Shown here piece by piece: positions 1 through 7,885 of a DNA stretch of 29,596 nt (positions within the stretch are counted from its first letter, which is position 1; each line of letters starts with the position of its first letter). The notes under the pieces are model-generated. The model saw only the letters and a list, made by a program, of their open reading frames with translations. It was not told where the DNA came from and did not search any database. The stretch comes from Phocaeicola_A sp963643925 (lineage in GTDB: Bacteria; Bacteroidota; Bacteroidia; Bacteroidales; Bacteroidaceae), in contig CAVINS010000043.1 in the NCBI GenBank assembly GCA_963643925.1, forward strand, positions 1 to 29,596, given 5' to 3'. A program made the position numbers and the translations under genes.

Positions 1-170
1 GACCGTCTTTCTACAGGCGGTTAGAGTAATCGTGGGCGGAAAATAGTACGTTTACATCGTAACCGTTCATGTTTCATGGATGGGTAGGTGGTTATATCCC
101 TACCGGAGAGCGGCGATTGGTCTTTTCAACAGGGATTCTTATCCCGAACTCGGGTACAAATTGAAAGTTT
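1..170. other. left-edge region without a recognised gene
   Basis: No convincing reading frame is seen on either strand. The stretch probably holds the upstream region of the AraC-type gene that follows. Only short dyads are visible, such as CCCGA/TCGGG around 143-154. No clear TAnnTTTG box was found. Confidence 0.4.
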
Positions 171-1084
171 ATGCCCAAAGTCATTACTTCTATAGATGAG
201 TTGAATGCCTTGTTTCGCCAGCCGACCACCCATTCGATGGTGACCGTCGGTGACCTTTCGCAAGCGGACTTGGAACTGTTTGTGCCTACGGACTTCGGTA
301 TGTATTGCATTGTGCTGATGAACGAGAATTTCGGGGAGTTGGTGAAAGGTGGCAAAACGGTGCGCTACCAGGCACGGTCTTCTCGTTGCGTCCGGGTCAG
401 GTGGTCTCCATGAACCTCGATTATCGGACTCGTCCGCATGGCTACATGCTGGCATTCCGTCCAGAACTATTGGAGAAGTGCGGACTGGGACGGGACTTCT
501 ACATGTTCAACTACTTCAACTCCGATGTGTTCGAGGCATTGGAACTAAGCGACACCGAACGAGTAGTGTTGCTCAACTGCTTTGCGAACATACAGACTGA
601 GTTGCACACCCCGCCCGATTACCTCTCCACTCACATGATCCGTTTGGGTATCGGCCATTTGCTGAGCTATTGCAAACGCTTCTTCGAACGACAGTTCAGC
701 GAACAGCATCCGCTCGAAGAGAGTCTTGCCAGCCGTATGGACAAGATGATAGACAACTATCTGTCGAGTGGAACGCCTGCCCAACACGGGCAACCCACCG
801 TGGCGTGGTGTGCCAGTCAGTTCCACATCTCGGCTAATTACTTTGGCGAGTTGGTGCGACGTGAACTCCATATTACTGCTCAAGAGTATATCATGGGGAA
901 GGTGGTCTCTGCTGCTAAGATACTGCTGAACGACACCCAGATGACCATAGCCGAGATAGCCCAGGAGTTGGGCTTCGCCTATAGCAACCACTTTACCCGC
1001 ATGTTTCGCAAGCAGACGGGACTCACTCCTCTGGAGTATCGCAAGGAAAGGTTCCAGGGTAAAGTTGCCGCGCATGAAAAGTGA
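171..1084 (+). pseudogene. AraC-family transcriptional regulator, frameshifted
   Basis: Two overlapping reading frames together make one AraC-type regulator of about 300 residues. The first frame starts at ATG 171 and supplies the N-terminal sensor part (begins MPKVITSIDELNAL); it runs into a stop at 413. The second frame continues from about 371 with GTVFSLRPGQVVSMNL and runs to 1084. The natural join is ...VRYQ then GTVFSLRPGQ, so about one base is missing near 369-377. The C-terminus has the double helix-turn-helix of AraC/XylS proteins, ending in a typical GFAYSNHFTRMFRKQTGLTP signature. As read, the N-terminal product would lack DNA binding, and the ATG at 305 would give a protein without the sensor part. 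It converges on the GH105 gene across a hairpin, so it may once have controlled nearby sugar genes; this is inference. The shift may be a real mutation or a sequence error. Confidence 0.75.
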
Positions 1085-1149
1085 GCCTATGGTTGGGTGG
1101 AGAATGTCTATATGTTCGGTCTATCGGTAACCCCTATTTCTATAATATA

Positions 1150-1207
1150 AGAGCCAACTCATTCTATGGACAGGTTGATTGTTTGTCCTATAGAATGAGC
1201 TGGCTCT
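1150..1207. terminator. long hairpin between convergent genes (two-sided terminator)
   Basis: Arms at 1150-1172 and 1184-1207 are complementary over about 23 pairs, with one mismatch and one bulged base. The loop is about 11 nt. The hairpin lies between the stops of the AraC-type gene (+) and the GH105 gene (-), where a shared terminator is expected. There is no long T-run on either side, so ending by this hairpin is inferred from position and stem strength. Confidence 0.65.
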
Positions 1208-1238
1208 GTATGGTATGGTTCCTAGGAAGGAATTCGAC

Positions 1239-2606
1239 CTAGTTCCTCGCGGCAGCTTCGTGTTCCAGCGAAGCGAGGATGAAGGTGCCGATGGCTTTTC
1301 CCTCGTTCTCTGCCAGTCCCGTGTCCTTTCCGCAGAGGTAGTAGTTCACGGTGCCGGTGCGGCTCAGGTTCTTGGCCGGGCCCAGACCTGCTGAAGCGCA
1401 ACTCTGTATGATGTTGGTGCGGCCGTCCTCCTCGCGGATGAAGGTCTTCAGCAATCCGTCGTATGCCTTGTCTGCCACAGATTGGTAGGTCTCTTTGTCG
1501 AGCAGTCCCAATCGTATACCTTTATAATATGCGTAGGTGAAGATGCACGAGCACGAAGCCTCCAGGTAGTTGGCCGTGGTGCCCACGTTGTAGGTCTCTT
1601 CGCCCACGGTGTCGCCAATGCCGTCCGCCGTCTTGCTGGCATCGTAGCGCAACAACTGGTACCATACGCCTGCGGTAGCGTCTTGTCGGCGCGCAATGCC
1701 CGCTGCCACCTGTTGCAGGATAGCGCAGACGGCCGGATAGTCCGCATGGTCCTTCGGCATAAACTCCAGCACATCTACCAATGCGGCGAAGTACCATCCC
1801 ATGCCTCTGCCCCAGAACTCCTTGCTACAACCTAGGTAGGGGTCCTGCTTGTTGCTCCAGAATGCGTTCGAGTCGTTTGGAGTGGCGGTCCATGCGTGGT
1901 AGTTCAACTGTTCCTCTGCATTGTAGGTGTATTTGTGAATCGTCTTGAACTGAAGGGCGATGTCGCTCCAACTCTGGACGTTGTCCGTAGCATCGTCCTT
2001 GCCGAACACGTGTTGCCACTGGGCATAGATGGGCGAGCCCATGAAGAGTCCGTCCAACCACATCTGGTTAGGATAGCTTGCTTTGTGGAAAAATCCTCCG
2101 GCACCAGGCAGTCCTTCGGCGATGCGCGAGTGGTCATACTTCAGCTTGTTGCGTATCAGTGTGGCTGCGTTGCGGTAGCGTTCCGCGTCTTTTGTGTTGC
2201 CTTTCTTCAGCTCCTCGGCATAGAGGGCGAAGTAGATGTTGCCTGCCGGCAGGTCGTCGATGTTGCTAGGCCGCAGTGCTGTGCCGCCCTTCTCGTTCAG
2301 TATCATAGACCCGTCCTCGTTGGTGCTGTGGTCGGCAAAGGCCTTCACGGCATCGTAGTATTCTGTTTTGTCGGGGTACGTCTGCCACGCCTTCAGTACG
2401 GCGTTCGCTACCAGCCCGGACACATAATCCCATCCTGTGTGGCAGAGCGAGTCCTGATAGTGTCGGTTACAGTAGAAGTCTCCCAATCCGTGGCTTTCCA
2501 CCATCTTCTGTGAGTAGATTGTCACGTCCTTTTTCCCCGATGTGCAAGCGCACACCAGTGCCATCGTGGCTACAGCCACCCCTGTCATCCATTTTTTCTG
2601 CTTCAT
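1239..2606 (-). CDS. GH105 unsaturated rhamnogalacturonyl hydrolase (YteR/RhiN-like), lipoprotein
   Basis: A 455-residue exported enzyme. The N-terminus is a lipoprotein signal (MKQKKWMTGV..., lipobox VCAC, lipidated Cys21). The body has the alpha/alpha-barrel motifs of the GH88/GH105 group: NIDDLPAG at 115-122, MWLDGLFMG at 182-190 with the likely catalytic Asp185, and WGRGMGWY at 265-272. Known members remove the unsaturated uronic acid that a pectate or rhamnogalacturonan lyase leaves at the non-reducing end, by hydration of the double bond. It is the last gene of the minus-strand array, 22 bp after the GH42 gene, and is followed by the 1150-1207 hairpin. Lipidation suggests a site at the cell envelope. 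GH88 is the nearest alternative, but the WGRGMGW context and single-domain size favour GH105. The exact substrate (RG-I, or a side chain of another pectin) cannot be read from the sequence. Confidence 0.85.
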   Translation of the reverse strand: MKQKKWMTGVAVATMALVCACTSGKKDVTIYSQKMVESHGLGDFYCNRHYQDSLCHTGWDYVSGLVANAVLKAWQTYPDKTEYYDAVKAFADHSTNEDGSMILNEKGGTALRPSNIDDLPAGNIYFALYAEELKKGNTKDAERYRNAATLIRNKLKYDHSRIAEGLPGAGGFFHKASYPNQMWLDGLFMGSPIYAQWQHVFGKDDATDNVQSWSDIALQFKTIHKYTYNAEEQLNYHAWTATPNDSNAFWSNKQDPYLGCSKEFWGRGMGWYFAALVDVLEFMPKDHADYPAVCAILQQVAAGIARRQDATAGVWYQLLRYDASKTADGIGDTVGEETYNVGTTANYLEASCSCIFTYAYYKGIRLGLLDKETYQSVADKAYDGLLKTFIREEDGRTNIIQSCASAGLGPAKNLSRTGTVNYYLCGKDTGLAENEGKAIGTFILASLEHEAAARN

Positions 2607-2628
2607 GATATCATTTATTGTTTATAGT

Positions 2629-4710
2629 TTATTTCTTGCACTTGAACACCAACACCCCAGCGGTGGGGATGGTGGTGTCGCCCACGAGTATCTTCGCTTC
2701 GGTCGGGAGATTGAAGGTATAGGGTTGGTCGCTGTAGTTGGTGACGATGCCCATGCCATTGCGGTAGTCTATGTTCACACCATAGGGCAGGTCCATCAAA
2801 CTGATGCCGTACTGGGCATAGAGCTTCCGCAGCAGGTCGGCCTCGAAACTACCGTCTTGAGAGTCTACACCTACGTAGGTCACGGTGCCTTTGCCCAACT
2901 TGCGGGTAACTACTGCTGCCTCGCCCTCGTAGAACTCCTCCTGGTACGTGGCCAACACTGTAGTGCCCTTGCCTGGTTTCATCACCTCGCCCCAGGTGTT
3001 CCATAGGTAGCTCTTGCCGTCCATGGCAACTTTGCCGGGCAACTCCGGCAACAACAAATCGAAGAAACTCATTTCGCAACCGGTCAGTTTGTTTAGCATG
3101 CCTCCATAGGGTAACTCGGGCAAGATGCCCATGCGGTCCTTCTGCGCCGTTCGGCAGGTGATAATCAGGTTTCCACCTTGTTCGGCGTAGGATTTCCATC
3201 GATTCACCAAAGCAGGGTCAGCCTGCTGATAGGCTGGAACGATCATGACGGGATAGGTGTTGAAGTCCTTGCTCTCGTCTATCACATCCACTGGGGCTCC
3301 GAAGCTCTTCAGAGCCTTGTAGTAGCGGCGTATGTGATTGCCGGTGTCCCAACTGTTGTTCTGTTTCTGCCGTTCGATGTTCCAACTGTTCTCGTGGTTG
3401 AAGAGTATGGCTGTGCGGCGTGCCGTGTAGTCAGCCGGCACCACCTCCTTCTTGTCGGCTGCTTTGCGCAGCACTTTCATCTCCTTGATGAACTGTGCAT
3501 ATTCCGCTCCGCCAGGTGTCACCGTCACACCATCCGGACCCACAATACCGTAATGGTACTGCTCGGTGCCGAACAGCGGTTGGCGGTAGCGATAGGTGCA
3601 GACAAAGTCGCTGCCTCCGGCAAACACACTCCATAGCCACAGACGTACGGCTCCGGGCAGAGGTTGGAAGTTGCACGATCCCCAGTTGACCTGTCCTGGC
3701 TGCAGCTCCATCACTCCGTAGGTGCCGGCTATCGGGCGGAAGAAGTCGTTGGCATAGGCGATGCGAAGCGGGTTGCCCACGCGGAATCCTCGACGGCCGA
3801 TGCCCTCGTTGTCGCCATAGACCATGTAACGGGTATAGCTCACAAAGTCGAGCGCTTGGCTACCGCCGATGTGTCCTTCGTCGTAGTTGGGGATATAGTT
3901 GGTTGTCACCCACTGATTCTTGGCGTACTGCTTGATGATGCGGCACTGCCCGTCCAGAAAGTCGCAAGTCTCCTTGGCGGCGAACCGTCTGTAGTCCAGC
4001 ACGTAGTGGTGGTTCAGATAGGTGTAGCTCAGCATGGGGATGTTTATCTGGCTGAAGTCGCTATAGCTCTGGCTCCAGAATGCCGTGCCCCAGGCTTTGT
4101 TAAGTTCTATGATGTTGTTGTGGTATTTCTCGCACAGGAATGTCCGGAACTCTTCCTGTGCTTTCGGACTGTAGTCGTGTTGCACACCCGGCTCATTGTC
4201 CAGTTGCCATCCGATGATGCGGCTGTCGTTGCCGTAGTGCTCGGCCAGTTTGGCTATCATCTTGTAGGCTAGCTCGCGATACTTGGGCGAGGAGAACGAG
4301 GCGTGCTGACGCGAGCCGTGGTCGGTATGTGTGCCGTTTTCGTGCTGTATCAGTATCTCGGGGTATTTCCGTGTCAGCCATACCGGTGGTGTGGCGGTGG
4401 AGGTACACATCACCACCTTTAGGTCGTACTTGGCTGCCAGTGCTACGGCCTTGTCAAGCCAGCTGAAGTCGAACCGGCCCTCTTCGGGTTCTATCTCTGC
4501 CCAAGCGAACTCGGCGAAGTGTGTGAACTCGAAGCCCATGTCGTGCATATTCTTCATGTCCCGTTCCCACTGGCTCTCATCCCAATGTTCGGGGTAATAG
4601 TAAGCACCCGTCAGGGTCAACTCTTTCTCGTCGAACCACGCTTGTTGTTGCGCGGTCAGTCCGCCTGCCATCATCAGTGCGCAGAGTGCGGTTATCATTT
4701 TCTTTTTCAT
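2629..4710 (-). CDS. GH42 beta-galactosidase, exported
   Basis: A 693-residue protein from the ATG at 4710. A longer frame reaches 4797, but the internal Met gives a clean signal peptide (MKKKMITALCALMMAGGLTA, then QQQAWFDE), and the longer form would overlap the upstream gene. The core begins GAYYYPEHWDESQWERD, typical of GH42. The acid/base Glu is E173 in GWQLDNEPG, and the nucleophile is probably E335 in GVMELQPGQVNWG. The C-terminal third is the usual trimerisation and beta-sandwich region. GH42 enzymes release terminal beta-galactose, commonly from galacto-oligosaccharides of plant galactan or arabinogalactan. The gene lies 43 bp after the CMP-sugar synthetase stop and 22 bp before GH105, so it is probably in the same operon. 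A signal peptide without a lipobox points to the periplasm. The linkage preference is unknown. Confidence 0.9.
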   Translation of the reverse strand: MKKKMITALCALMMAGGLTAQQQAWFDEKELTLTGAYYYPEHWDESQWERDMKNMHDMGFEFTHFAEFAWAEIEPEEGRFDFSWLDKAVALAAKYDLKVVMCTSTATPPVWLTRKYPEILIQHENGTHTDHGSRQHASFSSPKYRELAYKMIAKLAEHYGNDSRIIGWQLDNEPGVQHDYSPKAQEEFRTFLCEKYHNNIIELNKAWGTAFWSQSYSDFSQINIPMLSYTYLNHHYVLDYRRFAAKETCDFLDGQCRIIKQYAKNQWVTTNYIPNYDEGHIGGSQALDFVSYTRYMVYGDNEGIGRRGFRVGNPLRIAYANDFFRPIAGTYGVMELQPGQVNWGSCNFQPLPGAVRLWLWSVFAGGSDFVCTYRYRQPLFGTEQYHYGIVGPDGVTVTPGGAEYAQFIKEMKVLRKAADKKEVVPADYTARRTAILFNHENSWNIERQKQNNSWDTGNHIRRYYKALKSFGAPVDVIDESKDFNTYPVMIVPAYQQADPALVNRWKSYAEQGGNLIITCRTAQKDRMGILPELPYGGMLNKLTGCEMSFFDLLLPELPGKVAMDGKSYLWNTWGEVMKPGKGTTVLATYQEEFYEGEAAVVTRKLGKGTVTYVGVDSQDGSFEADLLRKLYAQYGISLMDLPYGVNIDYRNGMGIVTNYSDQPYTFNLPTEAKILVGDTTIPTAGVLVFKCKK

Positions 4711-4753
4711 ACAGGGTATTAGTTTTTGTGTTGATTTATACAATAAGTCTCTT

Positions 4754-5410
4754 TCACTTCCCACGTTGGGGGACAATCCGCAGCAGTTGCTCGGCAAACT
4801 CGAAATCTTCGGGCCAGTCGATGTCCAGCTCCTCTGTCTTGCTCACCTGCGCCAGATAGGGGTGTTGACCGATGCGTTGCCGGTGCTCCGTCCACACCTC
4901 GCGGCGGAAGATGAAGAAGGCACTCGTCTCCATAATCACGGGCTTCAGTGTCTCCGTGTGGGGGATGTGCTTCAGGTCGTAGTTGAGTGGCTTGCCGTCG
5001 TACCAGGCGAAGGTCTGTATCTTCCTGTAGCTGAAGGCCGAGTCGTAGTCCTCGTCGAGCACCTTGTTGAGGGCGTTCTCTATGGTCGCCTCCTGAATGA
5101 AGGGCGACGTGGTGTGTACCAACAGGTAGACGTCGGCATCCACTTCGCGGGTGAACGCCTCGTAAATCTCGCTGCCTGTGGTCTCGTCGCTGTCAAGCGA
5201 GGCGGACCGCTTCAGGAACTTCACCCCGTTGGGCAGATATTGCCGGACGATATCCTGGCTGCAGTACACGTATATCTCGTCAATGCGTGGCACCTTCACA
5301 AGCGTCTCCAGTACGTAGCACATCAGTGGTCGGTCGCCAAGGGGTCGCAGGTTCTTGCCTGCTACGCGTCTGCTGTTGAGGCGGATGGGGACAAAAGCTA
5401 CTGTTTTCAT
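4754..5410 (-). CDS. CMP-sugar synthetase of the acylneuraminate cytidylyltransferase family
   Basis: A 218-residue cytosolic nucleotidyltransferase. The N-terminal CTP-binding motif reads IRLNSRRVAGKNLRPLGDRP (residues about 9-28). TTSPF near 100 and the acidic DIDWPEDF near 196 (metal and sugar binding) follow NeuA-family order. The start differs from typical KdsB, which opens IPARYASTRFPGKPL. The family activates nine- or eight-carbon ulosonic acids (Neu5Ac, KDN, legionaminic acid, sometimes Kdo) as CMP-sugars. Because kdsD and kdsA lie directly upstream, CMP activation of Kdo or a Kdo-like acid is the best guess. It starts 21 bp after kdsD. No HAD phosphatase domain is fused to it. The substrate is inferred from neighbours only. 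Confidence 0.8.
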   Translation of the reverse strand: MKTVAFVPIRLNSRRVAGKNLRPLGDRPLMCYVLETLVKVPRIDEIYVYCSQDIVRQYLPNGVKFLKRSASLDSDETTGSEIYEAFTREVDADVYLLVHTTSPFIQEATIENALNKVLDEDYDSAFSYRKIQTFAWYDGKPLNYDLKHIPHTETLKPVIMETSAFFIFRREVWTEHRQRIGQHPYLAQVSKTEELDIDWPEDFEFAEQLLRIVPQRGK

Positions 5411-5431
5411 GCCGTAGAACCCTTTCTTGTA

Positions 5432-6379
5432 TTATAAACAACTGAAAGCGTCGATGAGTCCCGTGAACTTCCCTTCGTCGTTCACCACCACCAGTGAGTG
5501 TATGTTGTAGCGTCGCATCAGTTTCTCCGCCTGCGACAGCTTGTCGTTCTCGCGTATCGTCTTGGGGTTGTGGCTCATGATGTCCTTCACGGTGAGCGAG
5601 AAGAAGTCCTCCTGACGACTCTGCATGGCGCGCCGTACATCACCGTCGGTCACCACGCCGATAATCTTCTCGTCCTCTATCACCACGGCGATGCCTTGCT
5701 TCGTCTTGCTGATCTGTATGATGGTGTCGCTCACCAGGTCGTGTGTGGTCACCACGGGCAGATTGTCCGACACCATGTAGCTCTTCACCCGGCTCAGTAG
5801 CCGCTTGCCCAGACTGCCGCCCGGATGGAATTGGGCGAAGTCCGAAGCCTTGAAGTTGCGCAGATGCACCAGGGCGCAGGCTATGGCATCGCCCATGGCC
5901 ATGGTGGTGGTGGTCGATGAGGTGGGGGCCAGGTTCAGTGGGTCCGCCTCGCGCTCCACCCGTATGTTGAGCACGCAGGAGGCATATTGTCCGAGCAGCG
6001 ACTGCGGGTTGCCCGACACTCCGATGATGGGGATGTTGCGCTCTATCAGCAGAGGTATGAAGCGCAACAGCTCGTCTGTGTTGCCACTGTAGCTGATGGC
6101 CATCACCACGTCGCCTTGGGCCACCATGCCCAAGTCGCCATGGTAGGCGTCCAGCGGATTGAGGAAGAACGAGGGGGTGCCCAGCGAAGCCAGTGTGGCG
6201 GCTATCTTCTCGCCCACGTGGCCGCTCTTGCCCACGCCGGTCACTATCACCTTGCCCGTGCTGTTGTAAATGAGGTCCACCGCTTTCGAGAAGTTCTCGT
6301 CGAGCATAGGGATGAGGTTGAGTATTGCCTGTGCCTCGTCCTGGAAGCACTTTATGGCGTATGGAGTGGCGTCTTTCAT
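5432..6379 (-). CDS. kdsD: D-arabinose-5-phosphate isomerase (KpsF/GutQ family)
   Basis: A 315-residue protein with an N-terminal SIS sugar-isomerase domain followed by two CBS domains. Visible motifs are TGVGKSGHVGEKIAATLASLG near 46-67, AYHGDLGM in the active-site region, ISYSGNTDELL, and FHPGGSLGKRLL at the end of the SIS domain. The CBS pair includes IGVVTDGDVRRAM. The enzyme converts ribulose-5-phosphate to arabinose-5-phosphate, the substrate of Kdo-8-phosphate synthase. That enzyme is encoded immediately upstream, only 4 bp away, which supports translational coupling and a shared pathway. Length and domain order match the family. GutQ-type paralogues do the same reaction, so the choice of symbol rests on the kdsA neighbour. 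Confidence 0.93.
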   Translation of the reverse strand: MKDATPYAIKCFQDEAQAILNLIPMLDENFSKAVDLIYNSTGKVIVTGVGKSGHVGEKIAATLASLGTPSFFLNPLDAYHGDLGMVAQGDVVMAISYSGNTDELLRFIPLLIERNIPIIGVSGNPQSLLGQYASCVLNIRVEREADPLNLAPTSSTTTTMAMGDAIACALVHLRNFKASDFAQFHPGGSLGKRLLSRVKSYMVSDNLPVVTTHDLVSDTIIQISKTKQGIAVVIEDEKIIGVVTDGDVRRAMQSRQEDFFSLTVKDIMSHNPKTIRENDKLSQAEKLMRRYNIHSLVVVNDEGKFTGLIDAFSCL

Positions 6380-6383
6380 CTTG

Positions 6384-7139
6384 TCATTGCAGTAGGTTGG
6401 CTATTACGTTTTCCAGGTCTCGCAGGTAGAGCATGTTCGGTCCGTCGCTCAGTGCCTCGTCGGGGAAAGGGTGTACCTCGAAGAAGTATCCGTTGGCCCC
6501 GAAGGCTTTTGCAGCCATGGCCATTGCTGGCACGTACTCGCGGTTGCCACCGGTCTTTCCGCCGCTGCCTCCAGGCCGTTGCACGCTGTGGGTGCAGTCC
6601 ATGATCACCGTGTCGGTGTACACCTTCATGTCCGGTATGTTGCGGAAGTCCACTATCAGGTTGTTGTATCCGAACATGTTGCCCCGCTCGGTGAGCCACA
6701 CGTTGTCGTTGCCTGCCTCGCGTACCTTCTGCACGGGGTATTCCATATCCTTGCCTGAGAGGAACTGTGCCTTTTTGATGTTCACTGTCTTCCCCGTCTT
6801 GGCGGCTGCCACCAGCAGGTCTGTCTGCCGGCAGAGGAAGGCGGGAATCTGCAGCACGTCCACCACCTCGCCCACAGGCGCTGCCTGACAGCTTTCGTGG
6901 ATGTCGGTCAGCAGTTTCAGTCCGTAGCGGCTCCGTATGTCGGCGAGCATCTGCAGTCCCTTCTCCAGGCCTGGTCCGCGGAACGAGTGTATGGAGGTGC
7001 GGTTCGCCTTGTCGAACGAAGCCTTGAAGATGATGTCTATGTCGTATTTCTTGTTTAGCCGTACCAGTTCCTCCGCCACCTCGTTCATTATCTCCATCGA
7101 TTCGATGACGCAAGGCCCGGCTATAAAGCGTGGTTTCAT
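6384..7139 (-). CDS. kdsA: 3-deoxy-8-phosphooctulonate (Kdo-8-P) synthase, metal-dependent type
   Basis: A 251-residue cytosolic TIM-barrel enzyme that condenses phosphoenolpyruvate with arabinose-5-phosphate to give Kdo-8-phosphate. The N-terminal motif is FIAGPCVIES. Family marks include FKASFDKANRTS, LSGKDM, DCTHSVQ and GGNREYVPAMAMAA. A Cys at position 10 together with H184, E221 and D232 reproduces the four metal ligands known from the Aquifex-type enzyme, so this should be the metal-requiring class and not the metal-free E. coli class. It is the first gene of the array, with a TAACTTTG -7 box 26 bp upstream of the start. The stop lies 4 bp before kdsD. KDN or sialate synthases are excluded by the motif set and the short length. 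Confidence 0.95.
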   Translation of the reverse strand: MKPRFIAGPCVIESMEIMNEVAEELVRLNKKYDIDIIFKASFDKANRTSIHSFRGPGLEKGLQMLADIRSRYGLKLLTDIHESCQAAPVGEVVDVLQIPAFLCRQTDLLVAAAKTGKTVNIKKAQFLSGKDMEYPVQKVREAGNDNVWLTERGNMFGYNNLIVDFRNIPDMKVYTDTVIMDCTHSVQRPGGSGGKTGGNREYVPAMAMAAKAFGANGYFFEVHPFPDEALSDGPNMLYLRDLENVIANLLQ

Positions 7140-7164
7140 ACTCTTACAATTCTTATATGTCCGG

Positions 7165-7172
7165 CAAAGTTA
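7165..7172 (-). promoter_or_regulatory. -7 box of the kdsA operon
   Basis: On the minus strand the bases read TAACTTTG, a full match to TAnnTTTG, 26 bp before the kdsA ATG. No TTTG was found at the expected -33 distance. It probably drives all five genes down to GH105. Confidence 0.55.
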
Positions 7173-7242
7173 GTGAATTCATTGGGAAATCCCCTTATAA
7201 TATAGGTAGGAATATAAAAAGAGGAGAAAAGATAGTCAACAA

Positions 7243-7380
7243 ATGGTAATGCAACGTGCTATTGTGGAATCATACTTCCATCGAAAAATGCCCGATACGC
7301 TTGTGCCTTATGCGGAGGTGCGCTGTGAAAACTACGTCTCTTGCATGAGTCATCGATTGTTTGTAACGGATACTGCATAG
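7243..7380 (+). CDS. possible small protein, 45 residues
   Basis: A short open frame starting MVMQRAIVESYFHRK lies in the gap between kdsA and the DIP1984 gene, on the opposite strand to both. An AGGAG stretch lies 15-20 bp upstream of the ATG, and a hairpin followed by five T's overlaps its stop. No Bacteroidetes -7 box is seen on this strand. I recognise no family. It may be chance, or the region may give a small RNA that ends at the same hairpin. Confidence 0.2.
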   Translation: MVMQRAIVESYFHRKMPDTLVPYAEVRCENYVSCMSHRLFVTDTA

Positions 7381-7404
7381 GCTGTGCTATGTCAGTCCCT
7401 TTTT
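7373..7404 (+). terminator. hairpin plus T-run, plus strand
   Basis: CTGCATAG (7373-7380) pairs with CTATG-T-CAG (7387-7395), with one bulged T and a 6-nt loop. TCCC and then five T's follow (7400-7404). The T-run is on the plus-strand side only, so it would end a plus-strand transcript and not the DIP1984 gene, which comes from the other direction. Confidence 0.45.
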
Positions 7405-7429
7405 GTTGCCACTATCTTTTCTCCAAATA

Positions 7430-7885
7430 TCAGTCGACCAAGTCCACCGTCCAGTTCAGACTCTGAATCCTCAGGTCGAGCTCACGGTACTGCTTGGCGT
7501 AGGCATCAGCCTCTTTGCGAAGTGCGTTTACATCCACCGTGCGGACGTATTTCAGTTCGTTCCTGCCGAAGCGGGTGTCGTTGGAGGAGGCGTGTCTGAC
7601 TATCTCTTGCAGGGCTTTCACGCGCATGGACAGTACGTCGCGTTTGGCTATCAGTCGGGTCAGCGATACTCCGTCCTGCATGGTCTGCACGTTAGTAAGG
7701 TTGATTCGGTAAATCAAGTCCTCCAACTGTACCAGCACTCCATCCAGTTGCTTGCGCAGTTCCTCCACGTTGTCACACGGCTCATCGCCCTCCTGTACCT
7801 TGGCGCTGTCCTTGATACGTTCCTTCAACAGAGTCACTTTCTTCTGCAAGTCGGCTCTGAGGCTCAATGCTTCTGCTAACTTCAT
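7430..7885 (-). CDS. DIP1984 family protein
   Basis: A 151-residue, charged, largely helical protein beginning MKLAEALSLRADLQKKVTLLKERI. The start, the internal INLTNVQT stretch and the ending RIQSLNWTVDLVD match the DIP1984 family (once labelled septicolysin-like), found in scattered bacteria. No signal peptide or membrane segment is seen, so it is probably cytosolic. Its biochemical role is not known and none is inferred here. It is a single-gene unit: kdsA lies 290 bp downstream in the same direction with its own -7 box, and a TACCTTTG box lies 52 bp upstream of this gene. Confidence 0.8.
   Translation of the reverse strand: MKLAEALSLRADLQKKVTLLKERIKDSAKVQEGDEPCDNVEELRKQLDGVLVQLEDLIYRINLTNVQTMQDGVSLTRLIAKRDVLSMRVKALQEIVRHASSNDTRFGRNELKYVRTVDVNALRKEADAYAKQYRELDLRIQSLNWTVDLVD

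Noticed and set aside
4711..4797. upstream extension of the GH42 frame
   Set aside because: It would overlap the end of the CMP-sugar synthetase and would place 29 residues before a clear signal peptide.
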